53,082 bases of DNA from Streptomyces sioyaensis (GTDB lineage: Bacteria > Actinomycetota > Actinomycetes > Streptomycetales > Streptomycetaceae): contig NZ_SDIF01000043.1 of the NCBI RefSeq assembly GCF_004122735.1, forward strand, positions 1-53,082, given 5' to 3'. A model generated the notes under the pieces. The model ran no database searches. It was not told where the DNA came from and saw only the letters and a list, made by a program, of their open reading frames with translations. Shown here in pieces: positions 8,403 through 16,769 of the stretch (position 1 is the first letter of the stretch; the number at the start of each line of letters is the position of its first letter). The position numbers and the translations under genes are program-made.

Positions 8403-9205
8403 CGGCGCCGGGCCGCGGGCGGCCGGTGGCGACACCGCGGGCCGGCGCACGGGATGATGACGGGGCAGACACCGAAGGACGGGCGGAAGAGATGACCAGC
8501 GAGGGCGCACAGCAGGACGGGGCCGCCAGCGGGGCGGCCGGGGACCGGACCGTACGGGTCGTGCTGGTCGACGACCACCGGATGTTCCGTACCGGCGTGC
8601 AGGCCGAGATCGGCGAGACGGGGCGCACCGGCGTCGAGGTGGTCGGCGAGGCCGCCGATGTCGACCAGGCGGTCACGGTCATCACCACCACCCGCCCCGA
8701 GGTCGTCCTCCTGGACGTCCACCTCCCCGGGGGCGGCGGCGTCGAGGTGCTGCGCCGCAGCGCCGCGATGATGGCCGACGCCGAGCGCCCGGTCCGCTTC
8801 CTCGCGCTCTCCGTCTCGGATGCGGCCGAGGACGTCATCGGCGTCATCCGCGGAGGTGCCCGCGGCTATGTCACCAAAACGATCACGGGTACGGACCTGG
8901 TCGACGCGATCTTCCGGGTCGCCGACGGCGACGCGGTCTTCTCGCCGCGGCTGGCCGGCTTCGTCCTGGACGCCTTCGCCTCGACGGACGCCCCGCCGAT
9001 CGACGAGGACCTCGACCGCCTCACCCAGCGCGAGCGGGAGGTCCTCCGGCTGATCGCCCGCGGCTATGCGTACAAGGAGATCGCCAAGCAGCTGTTCATC
9101 TCCGTGAAGACGGTCGAGTCCCATGTCTCCGCGGTGCTGCGCAAGCTCCAGCTCTCCAACCGCCATGAACTGACGCGCTGGGCGGCGGCCCGGCGACTGG
9201 TCTGA
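8399..9205 (+). CDS. LuxR/NarL-family response regulator, partner of the PspC-kinase
   Basis: 268 residues. The receiver domain (about 50-170) has the acidic pair VDDH, the phosphoacceptor Asp in VVLLDVHLPGGGG, a Ser in LALSVS and the Lys in YVTKT. The C-terminal HTH is the GerE/LuxR type (LTQREREVLRLIARGYAYKEIAKQLFISVKTVESHVSAVLRKL). The ATG overlaps the kinase stop by 4 nt. The ~48 residues before the receiver domain are longer than usual and low in complexity, so a start at 8492 (MTSEGAQQDG) is also possible. Target promoters cannot be predicted here. Confidence 0.92.
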   Translation: MTAPGRGRPVATPRAGARDDDGADTEGRAEEMTSEGAQQDGAASGAAGDRTVRVVLVDDHRMFRTGVQAEIGETGRTGVEVVGEAADVDQAVTVITTTRPEVVLLDVHLPGGGGVEVLRRSAAMMADAERPVRFLALSVSDAAEDVIGVIRGGARGYVTKTITGTDLVDAIFRVADGDAVFSPRLAGFVLDAFASTDAPPIDEDLDRLTQREREVLRLIARGYAYKEIAKQLFISVKTVESHVSAVLRKLQLSNRHELTRWAAARRLV

Positions 9206-9398
9206 CCTGCGGGCCCGGCGCGTGGAGCCGAGGAGCGGCGGACGACGGAGGCGGGTGTGACGGGGGTGTAAAGAAGCACCAAAGACGGGCAACCAGGACG
9301 ACGCGGATCGCCATCTAACGGCGCGGAGAGGCTCACTGCCGAAGGCGGGGCCGGAACCATCCCCATCCTTCGCGTAGCTGTCCTGGAAGCGAGACCCG

Positions 9399-10523
9399 AT
9401 GAGCCTGACGGGCACGCCCTTCTTTCTCACCTCGATCACGCTGTTGATTGTGGCCGTTGTGCTGCCGCTCGCCCTGTGGGGGCGGATAGCCGGGCCACCC
9501 CTGGTGCGCGGCCTCGCACGGTTGTTGATGCTCCTGTTCGCCCAGGCCACGGCCATCACCGTGGTCTTCGTCCTGGTCAACAACGCCAACAACCTCTATG
9601 ACACCTGGGGCGATCTGCTCGGCACCGACAGCCATGTCGCGGCGGCCCGGGACCTCGGCCCCGACGGCATGGGCGGCCAGCAGATCAAGAACGAGCCCAA
9701 GCAGATACAGCGGTTCCGCCCGGCCGACGACCCCAAGGTGGGCCCCGGTGTGCAGATGACCGACCTCAAGGGCCGGATATCCGGGGTCGTCGGCGAGGTG
9801 TACGTCTGGCTGCCGCCGCAGTACAACGACCCGGCCTACCGGAACAAGAAGTTCCCGGTGGTCGAGCTGCTGCCCGGCTACCCCGGCTCGGCGAAGTCCT
9901 GGTTCGGCTCGATCCACGCGGCCGAACAGCTCCAGCCGCTGATGCAGAGCGGCCAGATCAAGCCGGCCATCCTCGTGGCGCCGCGCACCGATCTCCTCGC
10001 CGGCGCGGACACCGGATGTGTCAACGTCCCCGGGCAGGTCAACGCCGACAGCTGGCTGACCGTCGACGTACGCAAGATGGTCATCGACAACTTCCGGGCC
10101 GGCGACAAGCCGGACTCCTGGGCCCTGGCCGGCTACTCGGCCGGCGCGCACTGCGCCGCCAAGCTCGCGCTGTCCCACCCGGACCGCTACCGCGCCGGGG
10201 TCGCCATGTCCGGCTACAACGACCCGGCGCTGGAACGCGATTCGCTCGCCGGCAAGGACCCCAAGCTGCGCATTGAGTCCAACCCGCTGCACATCCTGAA
10301 GTCCGCCAACGCGGCAGGGAAGCCGCCGCGGTCCGCGCTGTACGTGTCGGGCGCGGCGGGCGACGGCTACCAGGCCGGCATCGGTCTGCGCCAGCTCGCG
10401 AAGCGTCCGACGACGGTGACCGTCCAGCTGATCCCGGCGAACGCGGGCGGTCACACCATGGTGGTGTGGCGCCATCAGGTACCGGAGATCTTCCGCTGGT
10501 TGGGGATGTACCTCCGGGCGTGA
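9399..10523 (+). CDS. Membrane-anchored esterase (esterase D / antigen-85-like alpha/beta hydrolase)
   Basis: 374 residues; GAAGCGAG precedes the ATG. Two hydrophobic helices (9-28 and 37-60) anchor the N-terminus, so the catalytic part (from about 125) probably faces outside. The nucleophile elbow is GYSAG, with a preceding oxyanion-region motif LPGYPGS. A His near the end (GGHTMVVWR) and an Asp upstream could complete the triad. The family includes mycolyltransferases and acyl esterases, but Streptomyces lacks mycolates, so the substrate is unknown. It follows the two-component pair after 190 bp and is convergent with the next gene. Confidence 0.85.
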   Translation: MSLTGTPFFLTSITLLIVAVVLPLALWGRIAGPPLVRGLARLLMLLFAQATAITVVFVLVNNANNLYDTWGDLLGTDSHVAAARDLGPDGMGGQQIKNEPKQIQRFRPADDPKVGPGVQMTDLKGRISGVVGEVYVWLPPQYNDPAYRNKKFPVVELLPGYPGSAKSWFGSIHAAEQLQPLMQSGQIKPAILVAPRTDLLAGADTGCVNVPGQVNADSWLTVDVRKMVIDNFRAGDKPDSWALAGYSAGAHCAAKLALSHPDRYRAGVAMSGYNDPALERDSLAGKDPKLRIESNPLHILKSANAAGKPPRSALYVSGAAGDGYQAGIGLRQLAKRPTTVTVQLIPANAGGHTMVVWRHQVPEIFRWLGMYLRA

Positions 10524-10552
10524 GCCCTCCGTCCGGTCCCGCGCTCAAGCCC

Positions 10553-10588
10553 CTGAGCCGGGACCTGAGCCGGGACCTGAACCGGGCG
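10553..10588. repeat. Three 12-bp tandem copies in a convergent intergenic gap
   Basis: CTGAGCCGGGAC occurs twice exactly (10553, 10565), followed by a diverged third copy at 10577. The next ~90 bp hold two imperfect copies of a ~30-bp GGCCGCCGCCGG(A/C)AGTCC(T/C) unit. The gap separates the esterase (plus) from the NlpC/P60 gene (minus). Confidence 0.75.
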
Positions 10589-10696
10589 GGCGGCCGCCGG
10601 AAGTCCTGAGCCGGTACGGCCGCCGCCGGCAGTCCCCAGCCGGGCCGGCCGCCGCCGACCGTCCCGGCCGTCCCGGCCGGCCCACCCCGACCCGTC

Positions 10697-11818
10697 CTAA
10701 GCCGGCCGGGTAGCCGCCGCGAACGGCATCTGGTCGATCGGCGCGATCCGTACCGGCGCCCCCGGATGCGGTGCGTGGATCATCTTGCCGCCCCCGATGT
10801 AGAGCCCCACATGGCTGATGCCGGAGTAGAAGAACACCAGGTCGCCGGGGGCGAGTTGGGACCGGTCGATCCGCGGTCCGGAGCTGATCTGGGTGTAGGT
10901 GGTCCGCGGCAGGGCGACGCCGCCGGACTTCCAGGCGGCCTGGGTCAGTCCCGAGCAGTCGTACGCGGAGGGTCCGGTCGCGCCCCAGACGTACGGCTTG
11001 CCCAGGGCGGCGTAGGCGAAGGAAACGGCCCGCGCGGCACGGGGGTTGGGGGCGGCGGCCGCGGCAGCCCCTGGGCCGTGGGCGATCCCGTCGAGGGGGC
11101 CGTCCGCGCGCGTCCCCCGGTCCGCACGTGCCGTACGGGCCGTACCGACACCGTCCGTGCCGACACCGTCCCGTCCCGCCATCCGCTGCCGCTGCTCGGC
11201 GGTCAGCCGGCTCAGCAACTGCTCGGCGGCGTCCAGCTTGTGGACGACCGTGACCCGGTGCTTCTTCAGGGTGGCCTCGGTGGCCGCCAGCCGCTCCGCG
11301 GTCTCCTCGGCCCGCTGCCGGACCTGCCGTACGCTGCCGAGCCGGCGCGCGTAACCGGCCACCGCGGTCGCCTGATGACTGCCCGCACGCTCCAGCACCG
11401 CGGCGCCGTCCAGATAACGCTGCGGGTCCGCGGACAGCAGCAGCCGTACGGTCGGGTCCACCCCGCCGGAGCGGTACTGGCTCGCGGCCACGGCCCCCAG
11501 CTCGGTGCGGGCGGTGTTGAGCTTCTGGGTCCGGCGGGCGGCCTCGTCCTGCAGCCTGCTCAGCTCCTGGCGTGCGGTGCCGGCGGCTTCCTTCGCACCG
11601 TTGTAGTTCTGCGTGGCCACCTCTGCCTCCTGGTACAGCGCGTTGATCCGGCCCTTGACCTGGGCGGGGGTGGGCGGGGATGCGGCCTGGCCGGTGCCGT
11701 CGAAGACGGTGGCGGTGGCGGCACCCGCGAGTGCCAGCGTGGCGGCGGTACGGGCGGTGCGCGTGCCGCCGGTCAGCGAGGCGAGCGGATGCTGCCTGGG
11801 CTTGCGGTGCGAGGCCAC
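10697..11818 (-). CDS. Secreted NlpC/P60 peptidoglycan endopeptidase (copy A)
   Basis: 373 residues from the GTG at 11818, chosen because the paralogue at 12674-13822 begins at the same (V/L)ASHRKPR motif and both have GGAAGGA 9-12 nt upstream. A signal peptide (LALAGAATATVFDGTGQAAS) is followed by a long coiled coil (about 40-200: INALYQEAEVATQNYNGAKEAAGTA) and the NlpC/P60 domain at about 250-365 with YDCSGLTQ (nucleophile Cys), GISHVGLYIG and MIHAPHPG. Enzymes of this family cut the D-iGlu-DAP bond in peptidoglycan stems during growth and sporulation. The linker is Arg/Thr/Asp-rich. Unlike copy B it has no recognisable c-di-AMP aptamer upstream. Confidence 0.93.
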   Translation of the reverse strand: MASHRKPRQHPLASLTGGTRTARTAATLALAGAATATVFDGTGQAASPPTPAQVKGRINALYQEAEVATQNYNGAKEAAGTARQELSRLQDEAARRTQKLNTARTELGAVAASQYRSGGVDPTVRLLLSADPQRYLDGAAVLERAGSHQATAVAGYARRLGSVRQVRQRAEETAERLAATEATLKKHRVTVVHKLDAAEQLLSRLTAEQRQRMAGRDGVGTDGVGTARTARADRGTRADGPLDGIAHGPGAAAAAAPNPRAARAVSFAYAALGKPYVWGATGPSAYDCSGLTQAAWKSGGVALPRTTYTQISSGPRIDRSQLAPGDLVFFYSGISHVGLYIGGGKMIHAPHPGAPVRIAPIDQMPFAAATRPA

Positions 11819-12155
11819 GGTGGCCGTCACTTCCTTCCCTTCGAGCCGCGGGGCCGGCGGCGGTCCGCAACGGGGGCAACGAACCGCCGCCGCACCTCGC
11901 GGCGGGACGGCCGACAGGACGCCGGTGGGGGGCCGGCGAAGGCGGGGAGTCGACCGCCTGGAGGAGGACGCTAAGCCTGGGTGTCGCGCCAGGGAGCCCA
12001 CTTGCCCGGCATTGTTCGCTTTCGACCGGTGCCGGTGTGCGGATGACCGTGCCGTCGGCGGCTGCACGGCCGGTACCGGTCCGGCATGACCGAAGCGACG
12101 ATTGTGGGCGCCCTGCCCGCGGGGCCGTGCTATGCGGCGGCTACGATCCCGCACT
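11819..12155. other. Divergent gap: NlpC/P60 copy A leader and a start-proximal promoter
   Basis: On the minus strand, positions 11941-11977 align over about 37 nt (~80%) with 14031-14067, the 5' end of the copy B leader. The riboswitch core found in copy B (GGGTGAATC and the AGCTAACCCGG block) is missing. A GC hairpin (11887-11893 with 11899-11905) lies in the remaining leader. The rest of the gap to 12141 shows nothing I can name. Confidence 0.5.
12142..12147 (+). promoter_or_regulatory. Candidate -10 box for a leaderless transcript
   Basis: TACGAT sits 8 nt before the ATG at 12156, so transcription would start at or next to the start codon. There is no Shine-Dalgarno sequence. No convincing -35 box is visible. 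Confidence 0.4.
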
Positions 12156-12509
12156 ATGGACGTAGTAATCAATCTCTTCGTCGGCCTGCACATCATCGGC
12201 ATCGCCGCCCTGCTCGGCGGCTTCATGACCCAGATGAAGGCGATGGGCGCGGGCACCGCCCGCTTCGTGCCGGCCATGCTGCACGGCGCGCTGACGATGC
12301 TGGTCACCGGCGTCGCGCTGGTCGGCCTCAACCAGGCCGAGGGCCACCACGTCAACACCATCAAGATCGGCATCAAGATGGCCGTGCTGGTGGTGATCCT
12401 GGCGCTGGTCTACGTCAAGCGGGACGAGGAGACGGTCGCCAAGCCGCTCTTCGGCGCGGTCGGTGCGCTGACCGTGGCCAACATCTTCATCGCGGTGCTC
12501 TGGACCTGA
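12156..12509 (+). CDS. Small four-helix integral membrane protein
   Basis: 117 residues from the ATG at 12156 (MDVVINLF). Hydrophobic helices lie at about 3-22, 42-62, 68-87 and 97-116. HIIGIAALLGGF and a conserved-looking histidine pair (GLHIIG, EGHHVN) recall small CopD-like or DUF2269-like membrane proteins, but I cannot assign it firmly. It sits between the two NlpC/P60 paralogues, reading away from copy A and towards copy B. That position suggests the NlpC/P60 genes duplicated around it; functional linkage is not shown by the sequence. Confidence 0.75.
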   Translation: MDVVINLFVGLHIIGIAALLGGFMTQMKAMGAGTARFVPAMLHGALTMLVTGVALVGLNQAEGHHVNTIKIGIKMAVLVVILALVYVKRDEETVAKPLFGAVGALTVANIFIAVLWT

Positions 12510-12567
12510 GCGGCGCAAGCGGACCACCGCCACAAAGGCGCAAGCGGACCTCCGCCCCAAAACAGCA

Positions 12568-12616
12568 CACCGCGCGGTCCTCGCACTCCGGATCCGGAGG
12601 CGATGGCCGCGCGGTG
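12568..12616. terminator. Bidirectional stem-loop between convergent genes
   Basis: CACCGCGCGG (12568-12577) pairs exactly with CCGCGCGGTG (12607-12616). Inside the loop, CTCCGGATCCGGAG (12586-12599) is a perfect 14-bp palindrome. It lies between the small membrane gene and NlpC/P60 copy B, which converge. There is no T-tract, as usual in this genus. Confidence 0.6.
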
Positions 12617-12673
12617 GCGTGTGGGGGGTGGCCGTGGGGGGTGGTTCGGTGGGGGAGCACAGGGCGCCGGGCC

Positions 12674-13822
12674 TCAGCCCGGGCGGACGCTCCCGTAGAT
12701 CGGCATGTAGTAGATCGACTCCTCCCGGACGCTGGCGCCCGGGTGCGGGGCATGGATCATCTTGCCGCCGCCTATGTACATCCCGACGTGGCTGATGTCG
12801 TCGAAGAAGAAGACCAGGTCACCGGGTTGCAGATCCTTGGTGGCCACCCGCTGGCCGACCTTGACCTGGTCCCAGGTGGTCCGCGGCAGCGTGACGCCGG
12901 CCGCCTTCCACGCCGCCTGCGTCAGCCCCGAGCAGTCGTAGGAGCTGGGGCCGGTGGCGCCCCAGACGTACGGCTTGCCGATCTGGGCGCGGGCGAATGC
13001 GAGCGCCTTCTCTGCCTTGGTGGAGGACGAGTCGCCGGTCGAGCTGCCGCCGGAGCTGCCACCGGTCTGGCCGCCCGTCGAACCGCCGCCCGTCTGCTGC
13101 CGCTGGCGCTCGCGCTCCTGCTGCCTGCGCGCCTCTTCCTCGGCCTTGCGCTTGGCGGCCGCCTCCTTCTGGCGCTCCAGCTCGGCCAGCCGCGCCTTCT
13201 CCTGGGCGGTCAGCCGGGACAGCAGCTGACGGGCCTCGGACAGCTTGTCCTGGACGGAGCGCTTGGACTCCTTGAGGGAGGCCTGGGACTTCTGCAGCCG
13301 CTCCAGGCTGTCGGTCGCCGAGGCCCGCTGGCGCGCCGCGGCGGCCGCCTGCTCCTGGTAGTCGGTGACGGCCTGCTTCTGCCGGCTGGTCAGCCGCTCC
13401 ATGAGGTGGCTGCGGTCGAAGAACTGCTGCGGGTCCTTGGCGAGCATCAGCTGCGCCGTCGGGTTCATCCCGCCGGTGCGGTACTGCGCCGAGGCGAACA
13501 TGCCCAGCTGGTGCCGGGACCGGTTCATCTGCTCGGCGCGCTTGGCGGCGGCATTGAGCAGGCCGTCGACGGTGTGGCGCTGTTCGTCGGCGCGCTCCTT
13601 GGCCCCGTTGTACTTCTCGGTGGCCAGCTCGGCCTGGTGGTAGAGGTCGTCGACCTTCTTCTTGACCTCTTCGATGGTGGGCTTGGGCGCTCGGGGGGCC
13701 GCGTCGGCGGACTGCGAGAGCAGGGTGACCGACGCGAGGGCTGCGGTGGTGAGCCCGGCAGCCGTGCGGCGGCCTCCGGGCGAGGCGAGGACGCTGGTGC
13801 GCGGCTTGCGATGGGACGCCAA
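12674..13822 (-). CDS. Secreted NlpC/P60 peptidoglycan endopeptidase (copy B), riboswitch-controlled
   Basis: 382 residues from the TTG at 13822, which has GGAAGGAG nine nt upstream. After a signal peptide (TTAALASVTLLSQSADA-AP) comes a long coiled coil (about 45-235) with IEEVKKKVDDLYHQAELATEKYNGAKERADEQ and an EKARLAELERQKEAAAKRKAEEE stretch, then a Gly/Ser/Thr linker and the NlpC/P60 domain (about 270-380): YDCSGLTQAAWK, DISHVGMYIG, MIHAPHPGAS. The nucleophile Cys and both His are present. It is a paralogue of copy A, with near-identical catalytic domains. The c-di-AMP riboswitch in its leader ties expression to the second messenger that controls turgor and wall growth. Confidence 0.95.
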   Translation of the reverse strand: MASHRKPRTSVLASPGGRRTAAGLTTAALASVTLLSQSADAAPRAPKPTIEEVKKKVDDLYHQAELATEKYNGAKERADEQRHTVDGLLNAAAKRAEQMNRSRHQLGMFASAQYRTGGMNPTAQLMLAKDPQQFFDRSHLMERLTSRQKQAVTDYQEQAAAAARQRASATDSLERLQKSQASLKESKRSVQDKLSEARQLLSRLTAQEKARLAELERQKEAAAKRKAEEEARRQQERERQRQQTGGGSTGGQTGGSSGGSSTGDSSSTKAEKALAFARAQIGKPYVWGATGPSSYDCSGLTQAAWKAAGVTLPRTTWDQVKVGQRVATKDLQPGDLVFFFDDISHVGMYIGGGKMIHAPHPGASVREESIYYMPIYGSVRPG

Positions 13823-13844
13823 GACCGGCAACTCCTTCCGTGGA

Positions 13845-14044
13845 CCGCCTACCGGGTTAGCTGTCGGGTTCGGGCGGTGTCGATGACGGAAGGCTTGCCC
13901 TACGGTCCTGACGTCCGCCTGAGACGGCCGTACGGATCGATTCACCCCGGTGGTGCTGGTGGGTCCCCGGCTCCGGGTGCCGTGGGGCAGGGCCGGACTC
14001 GGCGCGGCGGCTCGTGCGGACGCTGTCGTACGCGGGGAGGCGGG
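13845..14044 (-). promoter_or_regulatory. c-di-AMP riboswitch (ydaO-yuaA type)
   Basis: The minus strand between NlpC/P60 copy B and pcrA carries the hallmark blocks of the ydaO motif in order: CCGGGGACCCA (near 13965), GGGGTGAATC (13948-13939), CCGTAGGGC (near 13900), then CCCGAACCCGAC and AGCTAACCCGG (13874-13852). A possible closing helix pairs CCGCCT (14043-14038) with AGGCGG (13850-13845). The aptamer ends about 23 nt before the TTG start, so it could act by blocking the ribosome binding site or by termination. In actinobacteria, established ydaO targets include NlpC/P60 and rpf wall hydrolases, and c-di-AMP binding generally turns expression off. Confidence 0.85.
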
Positions 14045-14284
14045 CCGCCTGAGCGAGGACGTTAGCCAACTCGTGTGGCTCCTGTGAAGGCTGATGTTCG
14101 ATATGCCCGAAACCTTTTTGTGACCTGAACGCGATCCGGGGGTTGTTGTGGCAGATGTCGGATTCGGGTACACGAGGCGCCGGCCTGGCCGCCCCGGACC
14201 CGGCCCGCTGATCTGCGCCCCGCCGTCGAGCCCCGAATTCCGCCGACAATCGGCACTCCGCGGCGGGCTGTCAGTGCGGCGGCC

Positions 14285-14290
14285 TAGACT
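14285..14290 (+). promoter_or_regulatory. Candidate -10 box of pcrA
   Basis: TAGACT lies 9 nt before the pcrA ATG, which would place transcription start within a few nt of the ATG. No Shine-Dalgarno sequence is present, fitting a leaderless or near-leaderless message. No clear -35 is visible. Confidence 0.4.
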
Positions 14291-14299
14291 CGGTGGGCG

Positions 14300-16744
14300 A
14301 TGAGCAGCCTCTTTGACGACAGCTTCCTGGCGGACCTCGGCCACAAGGGCGAGGAGCCCCCGCCGCCTCCCGAGGACGAGCACGAGCCGGCCCCCGAGGA
14401 GATCCCCGACGACCTCTTCGGCGGGAAATACGACGCACCCGGCCCCCGGGAGACGTACTACCGCGACGGCGCCGCCCGCCCCGCCCTCGACCCCGCCAGG
14501 CTGCTCGAAGGGCTCAACGACGAGCAGAAGGCCGCCGTGGTGCACACCGGCGGCCCGCTGCTGATCGTCGCCGGCGCCGGCTCCGGCAAGACCCGGGTGC
14601 TCACCCACCGCATCGCTCATCTGCTGGCCGAGCGCCATGTCCACCCCGGCCAGATCCTCGCGATCACCTTCACCAACAAGGCCGCGGGCGAGATGAAGGA
14701 GCGCGTCGAGGAGCTCGTCGGCCCCCGGGCGAACGCCATGTGGGTCTCCACCTTCCACAGCGCCTGTGTCCGCATCCTGCGCCGCGAGTCCAAGAAGCTG
14801 GGCTTCACCTCGTCCTTCTCGATCTACGACGCCGCCGACTCCAAGCGCCTGATGGCCCTGGTCTGCCGCGATCTTGATCTGGACCCCAAGCGCTACCCGC
14901 CCAAGTCCTTCAGCGCGAAGATCTCCAACCTCAAGAACGAGCTCATCGACGAGGAGACCTTCGCCGGGACGGCATCCGATGGTTTCGAGAAGACGCTGGC
15001 CGAGGCGTACGCGATGTACCAGGCGCGGCTGCGCGAGGCCAACGCCCTGGACTTCGACGACATCATCATGACGACGGTCCATCTGCTCCAGGCCTTCCCG
15101 GATGTCGCCGAGCACTACCGCCGCCGCTTCCGCCACGTCCTCGTCGACGAGTACCAGGACACCAACCACGCCCAGTACACCCTCGTCCGCGAGCTGGTCG
15201 GCCCCGCCGAATCCGCGGCCGAGCTGTGCGTCGTCGGTGACGCCGACCAGTCGATCTACGCCTTCCGCGGCGCCACCATCCGCAACATCCTCCAGTTCGA
15301 GGAGGACTACCCCGACGCGACCACGATCCTGCTGGAGCAGAACTACCGCTCCTCGCAGACGATCCTGTCCGCCGCCAACGCCGTCATCGAGCGCAATGAG
15401 AACCGCCGCCCCAAGAACCTCTGGACGGACGCCGGCAGCGGCCCCGGGATCACCGGCTACGTCGCCGACACCGAGCACGACGAGGCGCAGTTCGTCGCCG
15501 ACGAGATCGACCGCCTGACGGACGCCGGGGACGCCAAGGCCGGCGATGTCGCCGTCTTCTACCGCACCAACGCCCAGTCCCGGGTCTTCGAGGAGATCTT
15601 CATCCGGGTCGGGCTGCCCTACAAGGTCGTCGGTGGAGTGCGCTTCTACGAGCGCAAGGAGGTCCGCGACGTCCTCGCCTATCTCCGGGTGCTCGCCAAC
15701 CCCGAGGACACCGTCCCGCTGCGCCGCATCCTGAACGTCCCCAAGCGCGGCATCGGCGACCGCGCCGAGGCGATGATCGACGCCCTGTCGCTCCGCGAGA
15801 AGATCACCTTCCCGCAGGCGCTGCGCCGGGTCGACGAGGCGTACGGCATGGCGGCCCGCTCCGCCAACGCCGTCAAGCGCTTCAACGTCCTCATGGAGGA
15901 GCTGCGCACCATCGTCGAGTCCGGCGCCGGCCCGGCCACCGTCCTGGAAGCGGTCCTGGAGCGTACGGGCTACCTCGCCGAGCTCCAGGCCTCCACCGAC
16001 CCGCAGGACGAGACCCGGATCGAGAACCTCCAGGAACTCGCCGCGGTGGCCCTGGAATTCGAGCAGGACCGCGGTGAAGAGAGCCCCGGCACCCTCGCCG
16101 ACTTCCTGGAGCAGGTCGCACTGGTCGCCGACTCCGACCAGATCCCGGACGAGGACGAGGAGGGCAGCGGCGTCATCACCCTCATGACGCTGCACACCGC
16201 CAAGGGCCTGGAATTCCCGGTGGTCTTCCTGACCGGCATGGAGGACGGCGTCTTCCCGCACATGCGCGCGCTGGGCCAGACCAAGGAGCTGGAGGAGGAG
16301 CGCCGGCTGGCCTACGTCGGCATCACCCGCGCCCGCGAGCGCCTCTATGTCACCCGCTCGACGATGCGCAGTGCCTGGGGCCAGCCCTCGTACAACCCGC
16401 CCTCCCGGTTCCTGGAGGAGATCCCGGGCGAGTACGTCGAGTGGAAGCGGACCGGCCAGGCGACGCCGTCCGCGTCGATGGGCGCGCTGTCGGGCGGCGG
16501 CGGCTTCGGCTCCGGCCTGTCGTCGTCGCGCAACAAGGGGCCGAGCGGCTTCGCCACCCGCCGCACCAAGGACCGCCCGGTGGTCGCGCTGGCCATCGGC
16601 GACCGCGTCACCCACGACAGCTTCGGGCTCGGCACGGTCGTGGGCGTCAAGGGCAGCGGCGACAACGCCGAGGCGACCATCGACTTCGGCGGCGAGAAGC
16701 CCAAGCGGCTGCTGCTGCGGTATGCGCCGGTGGAGAAGCTGTAG
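14300..16744 (+). CDS. pcrA: ATP-dependent 3'-5' DNA helicase PcrA/UvrD (SF1A)
   Basis: 814 residues, within the usual actinobacterial range. An acidic, Pro-rich N-terminal tail (1-65) precedes LLEGLNDEQKAAVVH (Q motif), Walker A GAGSGKT, ITFTNKAAGEMKERV (Ia), FHSACVRILR (Ib), DEYQDTNHAQY (II), GDADQSIYAFRGA (III), EQNYRSSQTIL (IV), TLHTAKGLEFPVVF (V) and YVGITRARERLY (VI). The C-terminal ~55 residues (RVTHDSFGLGTVVGVKGSGDNAEATIDF) form the Tudor-like domain that binds RNA polymerase in this family. PcrA works in nucleotide excision repair, replication restart and transcription-coupled repair. It is convergent with the M23 gene, with only 25 bp between the stops. Confidence 0.97.
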   Translation: MSSLFDDSFLADLGHKGEEPPPPPEDEHEPAPEEIPDDLFGGKYDAPGPRETYYRDGAARPALDPARLLEGLNDEQKAAVVHTGGPLLIVAGAGSGKTRVLTHRIAHLLAERHVHPGQILAITFTNKAAGEMKERVEELVGPRANAMWVSTFHSACVRILRRESKKLGFTSSFSIYDAADSKRLMALVCRDLDLDPKRYPPKSFSAKISNLKNELIDEETFAGTASDGFEKTLAEAYAMYQARLREANALDFDDIIMTTVHLLQAFPDVAEHYRRRFRHVLVDEYQDTNHAQYTLVRELVGPAESAAELCVVGDADQSIYAFRGATIRNILQFEEDYPDATTILLEQNYRSSQTILSAANAVIERNENRRPKNLWTDAGSGPGITGYVADTEHDEAQFVADEIDRLTDAGDAKAGDVAVFYRTNAQSRVFEEIFIRVGLPYKVVGGVRFYERKEVRDVLAYLRVLANPEDTVPLRRILNVPKRGIGDRAEAMIDALSLREKITFPQALRRVDEAYGMAARSANAVKRFNVLMEELRTIVESGAGPATVLEAVLERTGYLAELQASTDPQDETRIENLQELAAVALEFEQDRGEESPGTLADFLEQVALVADSDQIPDEDEEGSGVITLMTLHTAKGLEFPVVFLTGMEDGVFPHMRALGQTKELEEERRLAYVGITRARERLYVTRSTMRSAWGQPSYNPPSRFLEEIPGEYVEWKRTGQATPSASMGALSGGGGFGSGLSSSRNKGPSGFATRRTKDRPVVALAIGDRVTHDSFGLGTVVGVKGSGDNAEATIDFGGEKPKRLLLRYAPVEKL

Positions 16745-16769
16745 GTGGGGAAGCGGTAACGGGGGGCGG

